Assembly: GCF_016918855.1 (NCBI RefSeq)
Contig: NZ_JADKYB010000003.1
Coordinates: forward strand, 310,001 to 374,000
Direction of reading: 5' to 3'
DNA from: Actinacidiphila acididurans
GTDB lineage: Bacteria > Actinomycetota > Actinomycetes > Streptomycetales > Streptomycetaceae
DNA: 64,000 nt
The notes beneath the pieces were generated by a model. It saw only the letters and a list, made by a program, of their open reading frames with translations, was not told the DNA's origin and did not search any database. Below, in pieces: positions 58,976 to 64,000 of this stretch. The first letter of the stretch is position 1, and each line of letters opens with the position of its first letter. Both the position numbers and the translations under genes were made by a program.

Positions 58976-61975
58976 TCACACGGTGTCGTACGTGGGCACC
59001 AGGTCGACCTGGGTGCCGCCGGCGGCGGTGCCCATGGCGGTCAGCGTCACGGTGCCCGGGCCCGCCGGATCGGTGCCGTCGGTCAGGACGGCCAGGGCCA
59101 GGGTGTTGCGGCCGTGCGGGTCGAGCAGACCGGCCGGCAGGACGAAGGTGTGCTGCGGGCCGACGTCGTTGATGTACTGACCGATGTTCCAGCCGTTGAG
59201 GAAGATCTGCGCGCGGTAGGCGCGGGCCGGGTCGTCGGTCAGGGTCAGACCCAGCGAGGCGTCCACGTCGTGCGGGATCGTGAGCCGGAACGAGGTGCGG
59301 TACCAGGCCACGCCCTGCCGGGTGTCGGTGTACGGGAACACGACCGGCTGCCAGGCGCTGTCGTCCAGAGCGGGCAGGTGCCAGCCGTTGCGCTCCCCGT
59401 ACAGGCCGCCGGTGTTCATTGGGCCGCGGGCCGGGTCCATCGTGGCGGCCGCGCCCTGCAGCCGCCAGGTCGGGGCGGGCGCCGCGGTGGCGCCGGCCGG
59501 CGTGAAGGCCGCCGAGACCAGGCCGCGCGCCGACTTGTGCGAGTCGCTGCCGCCGCCGTCCTCCTCGTGCGCCATCCGCCGGACCAGTACGGCCAGCACG
59601 TGCGTGCCGTCGCCCGCGGCGGCCGCGGGCAGCGCGAAGGTCGCCGTCGCGGCCCAGGTGCCCGTGGTGGCCTGGGACGAGGTGGGCACCGGCATCCGGT
59701 GGGTGCCCAGCGGGGCACCGTCCAGCCAGGCCATCAGCGCGCCCTGCGTGCCGGTCTGGTAGGCCAGGGCGATGTTCGCCGCGTCCACCGGGCCGGTCCA
59801 GGTCGCCCGGTACCACACGTCGCCGTAGTGGAAGCCGTAGTCGTCGGCGAACAGCACCGGGCCGCCGGCCGGGACCTTGGTGGTGCTGAACGAGGTCGCC
59901 TTGTCCGCGACCGTCCAGGCGGAGTCGTCGAAGTCCGGCGCGGACTCCGGGTTCTCCGCGGCGCGGCGCCACCCGGTGAGCGCGGGAAGCGTGATCTGCG
60001 GCGGGCCGGCCAGCTTGTCGCGGGCGGCCAGGCTCCCGGAGGAGGTGCCGGTGACCGCCACCTTGGACCGGTTCCAGAAGACGGTGTCGATACCGCGCGG
60101 CGCCCACACCTCCAGGTCGCTGTCCGCGGTGGTGTCCCCGGTCAGGTGGAGCGTCGCCCCGGCCGCCTGTGCGGTGCGCACCAGCGCGGGGCCGCGCACC
60201 AGCACCGGCCCGGACGGCGTGTCGTACCGCCACAGCTGCGCGCTGGCCGTGTCGTCGGCGAGCAGCAGGAGCAGCGGCGTGTCGGTGCCGCCGCCGCTGA
60301 TCAGCAGCCGGGTCAGCCCGGACAGGGTGGCGGTGATCCGCAGCAGCCCGGCGCCTGCGTCGTACGAGGCGACGGCCGCGCCGTCCAGCACGGTGGTCCG
60401 CGGCTCCGCTGCGCACTCCAGGGCCAGGTCCACCGGGTCGCCGGGGCGCCCGACGAGCACGGCGACGTCCTGGCGGCCGATGGTGTCCTGTGTCATCGGC
60501 TGCGCGGTGGTCCAGCGCAGCGTGCGCGAGCCCGCGGCGATCCCGGTGAGCAGGACCTTGGCGTCCCGGGCCACGGCACGCACCGCGACGGTGACCGAGC
60601 CGCCGTCGGCGGTGGTCAGCGGGAGGGTGGTGGAGCGCTCGGTGCCGGTGTCGTTGCGGATCAGGTAGGCGTGCGCCGAGGTCTCGGAGTTGACCAGGTG
60701 GTAGACCTTGACGCTGGGATCGGCGGCGGTGACGTCGGCCGCCCGGTCGAGCCGGCCGAGGTCGGGCACGGCGGTGAGCATGTGGCCGATCTGCTTCATC
60801 GGCGTGATCTTCGAGGTGAGGTTGCGGGCCTCGTCGATGGCGGCGCCGTAGTCGTAAGAGGTGTAGACGACCGGGGCGGGCAGCCAGCCCCAGGAGGTGC
60901 CGCCGAAGGTCATGTAGACGTTCTGCAGCTTGATGCCGTTGGCCAGGTTGGTCAGGTACGCGCGGCGCTCGTAGACGGCGTCACGGCTGGAGCGGGCGCC
61001 GGCGTAGCCCTGGCCGTTGAACTCCGCGCCGCCCCAGCAGTCGAACCAGCCGCCGCCGAACTCCGCCAGGAAGCCGGGAGTGCCCGGGCTGGCGGTGCTG
61101 CCGCCCTTGGTGCCGCCGGGACCGAAGTAGCCCCAGTCCACAGGGGTCCCGGTCGGCGAGGGGTACCCGTCGAAGGCGTAGAGGTAACGGCCGGTCTCGC
61201 CGCCGGTGCTGAAGCTGCCGGGCACCCAGTAGCCGTTGCGGCCCTTGTCGTTGTGGAACAGCGGCACCTCGATGCCGTCGGCGCGGACCTTGCCGTACAG
61301 GTGCGCCATGTAGCGGGCGCCGGTGCCGTCGGTGATGTGCGAGGCGTACTCGTTCTCCAGCTGGTACAGCAGTACGGTGCCGCCGCCGTTGGTGTATTGG
61401 CGCGGTGCGACCACCGCGTCCACCGCGGTCAGCCACTCGTCGACGTGGCCGAGGTAGGTCGGGTCGTCGGTGCGGGCCCGGCCAGCGGTGGCGGTCAGCC
61501 AGCCGGGGTAACCGCCCGCGTCCACCTCGGCGTTGATGTACGGGCCGGGCCGCACGATCACGAACAGGCCGGTCTCGGCGGCCATGTCGAGCATCGCGCC
61601 CAGGTCGCGGACGCCGGTGAAGTCGTACACGCCGGGCGCCGGCGAGTGGTAATTCCACGCCACGTAGATGGAGACCGCGCTGTAGCCGCTCGCCTTGAAC
61701 TTCTGCAGCACGTCGCGCCACAGGGACGGGCTCGGCAGCCGGAAGGGGTGGAACTCGCCGGACCACACGGGCAGCCGCGCGCCGTCCACGATCAGGGAGT
61801 AGGGGTCGAAGGTGACGCTGTGGGCGGTACCGGCGCCGGTCCCGGCCGGCGTCACCGCGGGGGCCGCCGCGGGCTCCTCGGCGGCCGCCGTGCCGGGGAC
61901 CTGCCCCGGGCCCAGGGCCGTCCCCGCGGCAACTCCCGTACCGAGGACGGCGAATCGTCTCCTGCTGAGCTCCAT
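58976..61975 (-). CDS. Tat-exported GH35 beta-galactosidase
   Basis: A 999-residue extracellular beta-galactosidase. The start at 61975 follows GGGAGGACC and gives MELSRRRFAVLGTG, a twin-arginine signal of about 35 residues. The GH35 barrel spans about 55-400: SGEFHPFRLPSPSLWRDVLQ, acid/base Glu in YINAEVDAGG, LLYQLENEY, and nucleophile Glu in FLAEFGGGW. Several beta-sandwich domains follow, including jelly-roll segments with VWYRATW and VAWYRTSF. It would release galactose from plant galactans or similar polymers outside the cell. No regulator is adjacent. Confidence 0.92.
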   Translation of the reverse strand: MELSRRRFAVLGTGVAAGTALGPGQVPGTAAAEEPAAAPAVTPAGTGAGTAHSVTFDPYSLIVDGARLPVWSGEFHPFRLPSPSLWRDVLQKFKASGYSAVSIYVAWNYHSPAPGVYDFTGVRDLGAMLDMAAETGLFVIVRPGPYINAEVDAGGYPGWLTATAGRARTDDPTYLGHVDEWLTAVDAVVAPRQYTNGGGTVLLYQLENEYASHITDGTGARYMAHLYGKVRADGIEVPLFHNDKGRNGYWVPGSFSTGGETGRYLYAFDGYPSPTGTPVDWGYFGPGGTKGGSTASPGTPGFLAEFGGGWFDCWGGAEFNGQGYAGARSSRDAVYERRAYLTNLANGIKLQNVYMTFGGTSWGWLPAPVVYTSYDYGAAIDEARNLTSKITPMKQIGHMLTAVPDLGRLDRAADVTAADPSVKVYHLVNSETSAHAYLIRNDTGTERSTTLPLTTADGGSVTVAVRAVARDAKVLLTGIAAGSRTLRWTTAQPMTQDTIGRQDVAVLVGRPGDPVDLALECAAEPRTTVLDGAAVASYDAGAGLLRITATLSGLTRLLISGGGTDTPLLLLLADDTASAQLWRYDTPSGPVLVRGPALVRTAQAAGATLHLTGDTTADSDLEVWAPRGIDTVFWNRSKVAVTGTSSGSLAARDKLAGPPQITLPALTGWRRAAENPESAPDFDDSAWTVADKATSFSTTKVPAGGPVLFADDYGFHYGDVWYRATWTGPVDAANIALAYQTGTQGALMAWLDGAPLGTHRMPVPTSSQATTGTWAATATFALPAAAAGDGTHVLAVLVRRMAHEEDGGGSDSHKSARGLVSAAFTPAGATAAPAPTWRLQGAAATMDPARGPMNTGGLYGERNGWHLPALDDSAWQPVVFPYTDTRQGVAWYRTSFRLTIPHDVDASLGLTLTDDPARAYRAQIFLNGWNIGQYINDVGPQHTFVLPAGLLDPHGRNTLALAVLTDGTDPAGPGTVTLTAMGTAAGGTQVDLVPTYDTV

Positions 61976-62257
61976 TGGTCCTCCCAGGGCGCGGCTCGCA
62001 CTCACACGAGCGGATTCCGCCCGAGAGCCAACACGTACCAACGAGAACCGTCAAGATAAAACGCACGAGCAGGCGTCGCCGGTGGTGATTTGTGGGCGCT
62101 CACGCCGGTGGCTACCAGGAAGTTGTGTGGTGAGAGCCGATCCTGTGGGGCGCATCGCCCGTCACTTGTGTGTGCGCGGACATCAACACGATGCACCAAC
62201 TCCGAGACCGGGGCGGGTGAGGCGCCGCCCCGGATCCTGCGGCGCCGCCGGGCGGCG
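61976..62257. other. Gap before the GH35 gene, no gene seen
   Basis: A 280-base region between two leftward genes, containing the GH35 promoter. The stretch 62035-62070 is AT-richer (CGTCAAGATAAAACG). No clear operator palindrome or frame could be supported. Confidence 0.4.
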
Positions 62258-62725
62258 TCAGGGGTTCGAGGGGCGGGTCTCGGTCCAGTCGACCAGCAGC
62301 CGGCGCTCGGCGAAGAGCCAGCGGCCGTCGTCCTGCCTGGCGAAGGTGTCGAGGTAGCGGATGGCGGCGATCATCAAGGTGCGCAGGCCGTCCTCGGTCC
62401 GGACGTGGTGGGCCAGGCAGTAGGTCTCCCCGGTGGCGGTGTCGCCGTCCAGGACGACCGTGGACTGGCCGTTGAAGTGGGTCGTCGCCTCGTAGGCGTT
62501 GAGGGCGTCGAACACCGGGGCCAACGAGTCCCGGCCGCGCAGGTCCTGGGTCGGCTCGGGGGAGCGGCTGTCCATGTGGACGGCGAAGCGCGTGTCCTGC
62601 GTGAAGAGCGCCATCTGGCCGGCGGCGTCCCGGCGGTCCGCGCAGTGCGCGTAGGCGTCGACCAGTTCGCGCAGGGCGAGCCGGTCGGCCGCTTCCTGCT
62701 CCGATACGGCGGCGTGGGTGGCCAT
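62258..62725 (-). CDS. SnoaL-like/NTF2-fold protein
   Basis: A 155-residue NTF2-like (SnoaL_4) protein. The helix ADRLALRELVDAYAHCADRR with the family Tyr/Asp/His positions and the strand GETYCLAHHVRTEDG support the fold. Relatives are small isomerases, hydratases or ring-hydroxylation subunits; the catalytic role here is not known. ATG at 62725 follows AAGGAGACACC. It is divergent from a TetR regulator. Confidence 0.8.
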   Translation of the reverse strand: MATHAAVSEQEAADRLALRELVDAYAHCADRRDAAGQMALFTQDTRFAVHMDSRSPEPTQDLRGRDSLAPVFDALNAYEATTHFNGQSTVVLDGDTATGETYCLAHHVRTEDGLRTLMIAAIRYLDTFARQDDGRWLFAERRLLVDWTETRPSNP

Positions 62726-62779
62726 GGTGTCTCCTTCGGGGGTGTGGGCCGGGGGCCCGGTCCGCAGCGGTCGATTTAT

Positions 62780-62791
62780 TTGACAGATGTC
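62780..62791. promoter_or_regulatory. Promoter/operator between SnoaL-like and TetR genes
   Basis: TTGACAGATGTC holds a TTGACA -35-like word (62780-62785) and the palindrome GACAGATGTC (62782-62791). It lies in an AT-rich spot (GATTTATTTGACAG) between divergent genes, so it is a candidate site for the TetR protein. Confidence 0.45.
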
Positions 62792-62914
62792 TAGGATGAT
62801 AGTCGTAGCAGCAGGTGGTCGCGGTGCACCCGCCTCCGTGCTGCGGGGCACCACCCGGTCGCCGGGTTGCTCGGTCGCCGTGAGGCGAAGGACGCGAGGA
62901 GAGGGAGGGCCCGC

Positions 62915-63496
62915 ATGGTGGACCCGAGGATCGTCCGGACCGAGCGCGCGGTGGAGGAGGCCGTACTCGCGCTCGCCGCCACCCGGCCCGTCTCCCGGAT
63001 CAGCGTCTCGGAACTCGCCGCGGCGGCCGGCGTCAGCCGCGCCACCTTCTACAACCGCTACGCCACTGTGCTGGACGCCCTCACCCGGGCGCTGCGCCGG
63101 GACCTGCGGGTCGGGTGGGAGGCGGACGTGCGGCGGCGGGCGGCGGGGGCTTGCGCGCAGGACGCACTCCGGCTGGCGAACGCGGCCGTCGTCGACCACG
63201 TCGAGCGCTTCCGCGCGGTCTACGCCGGCGCCCCTGAGGACGACGCGGGCGACCACGGGGTCTTCGAGGCGCTGACCGAGCACTTCATCGAGTACGCCCT
63301 GGACTTCATGCGGACCTCGGGCCACGCCCCGCCCGACGGGATCGACCGCCGGATCGTGGCCCGGTTCCTCGCTCACGGTCTGGCCGGGGCGCTGCGCGCC
63401 TGGCTGCGCGACGGCGGACCCGGCCGCGACGACCTGGTCGAGGCGCTCAGTTGCGTCGCCCCGCCGTGGTGGACCGGACGTCCGGGCCCCCGGTGA
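62915..63496 (+). CDS. TetR family transcriptional regulator
   Basis: A 193-residue TetR repressor with HTH ISVSELAAAAGVSRATFYNR followed by YATVLDAL. The C-terminal domain is of the TetR_C_25/33 type. The ATG at 62915 follows GAGGAGAGGGAGG; the frame is open to 62867 but that start lacks a ribosome site. Divergence from the SnoaL-like gene suggests it regulates that gene. Confidence 0.88.
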   Translation: MVDPRIVRTERAVEEAVLALAATRPVSRISVSELAAAAGVSRATFYNRYATVLDALTRALRRDLRVGWEADVRRRAAGACAQDALRLANAAVVDHVERFRAVYAGAPEDDAGDHGVFEALTEHFIEYALDFMRTSGHAPPDGIDRRIVARFLAHGLAGALRAWLRDGGPGRDDLVEALSCVAPPWWTGRPGPR

Positions 63497-63766
63497 GCCG
63501 GGGCGCGGTGGCGGGCGACTGAGGCGGCCGGGCCGTCGCGGTGCCCTTCGCAGGCCCCGGTTGTCCCGGCTGTCCCGGCTGTCCCGGAAGGGGCACGGAC
63601 CTGGGCCGTGACGCGGCCACGGCACGCAAGGATCCCGCCGGAGCCGAAGACGCCGCCCGCTTGCCGCCCGCGCCCGCCGTCTGCCGGGAGTCGCACCGGT
63701 GCGCCGGGCAGGGGTTCATGGCACCATATGTCCCTGCGTACACGGCGCTGAGGGGGGATCAGCACT

Positions 63767-64000
63767 ATGCCTGGCGCACCGTTACGACCACTGGGCATCC
63801 AGGCCATCGAGGACCTGGTGCACGACTGCTGGGAACGTCCGCGGGGCGGCCCGGGCCGCCGGCCGGGGCGGGAGCTGCCCGTCGTGGTGCTGCTGGGGCG
63901 GCACGGCAGCGGGAAGACCAGCGTGCTGGAGTACCTGGCGCACCGCGCCTCCACCGCGCCGGTGGCCGGGTTCGACTTCGCCTCGTACACCCTGCGCCCG
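63767..64000 (+). CDS. P-loop NTPase, start only (cut by window edge)
   Basis: The first 78 codons of a gene that continues past the window. ATG at 63767 follows GAGGGGGGATC. After about 40 residues comes a Walker A motif, LLGRHGSGKTSVLEYL. This suggests an ATPase of the STAND/AAA type often seen in long actinomycete proteins. Nothing more can be said without the rest. Confidence 0.65.
   Translation, partial: MPGAPLRPLGIQAIEDLVHDCWERPRGGPGRRPGRELPVVVLLGRHGSGKTSVLEYLAHRASTAPVAGFDFASYTLRP

Noticed and set aside
59114-62059. Rightward 981-codon open frame opposite the GH35 gene
   Set aside because: Val/Gly/Arg/Ala repeats without domain features; the GH35 protein on the other strand is complete with Tat signal and catalytic residues.

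Overview
This window is chromosomal DNA from a high-GC actinomycete, most likely a member of the Streptomycetaceae. The support is extreme G+C at third codon positions, frequent GTG starts, GGAGG-type ribosome sites, many TetR, LacI and GntR regulators, a SpoIIE-type phosphatase, a DUF5959-like protein, and almost no TTA leucine codons. I found TTA in only two genes. I saw no rRNA, tRNA, CRISPR array, insertion sequence or replication origin. All calls rest on reading the sequence; no database search was run.

Layout. 1-7 kb: the tail of a parallel beta-helix glycosidase (GH87-like), a TetR regulator with a DHA2 drug-efflux pump, and a large secreted GH31 glycosidase carrying two inserted carbohydrate-binding modules. 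6.8-12 kb: a MarR regulator and a metallo-beta-lactamase-fold hydrolase sharing five related operators, then an operon of two carboxymuconolactone-decarboxylase-family proteins, an SMP-30-like propeller and an alpha/beta hydrolase without its nucleophile, closed by a TetR gene with matching operators. 12-22.4 kb: a LacI-controlled sugar ABC importer (binding protein and two permeases, no ATPase) followed by a GH38 alpha-mannosidase and a GH2 beta-galactosidase. 22.4-31.8 kb: a myo-inositol catabolic cluster (iolG-like, divergent GntR regulator, iolE, iolC, a Cgl0159-type barrel protein, iolB, iolD, iolA/mmsA). 31.8-46.2 kb: a membrane sensor with PAS, GAF, SpoIIE phosphatase and ATPase domains, several regulator/transporter/oxidoreductase pairs, and a secreted GH78 alpha-L-rhamnosidase behind a LacI-type operator.

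46.3-57.6 kb is the most notable region. It holds a TTA-containing choice-of-anchor K/lamin-tail protein and then an oxygen or redox dormancy island like mycobacterial DosR and Streptomyces OsdR. The island contains a DoxX-like protein, two tandem universal stress proteins, a reduced flavoprotein, an Rv1733c-like membrane protein, a DevR-like response regulator, an Acg-like nitroreductase and a DevS-like GAF histidine kinase with the heme histidine and distal tyrosine spacing preserved. A palindrome of form GGGCCG-NN-CGGCCC stands before nearly every island promoter. Three unrelated genes, one with a TTA codon, split the island.

57.8-64 kb: two small conserved proteins, a Tat-exported GH35 beta-galactosidase, a SnoaL-like protein divergent from a TetR regulator, and the start of a P-loop NTPase cut by the window edge. 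Overall the region combines plant or fungal polysaccharide breakdown (GH87-like, GH31, GH38, GH2, GH78, GH35), inositol use and a hypoxia/dormancy stress module.
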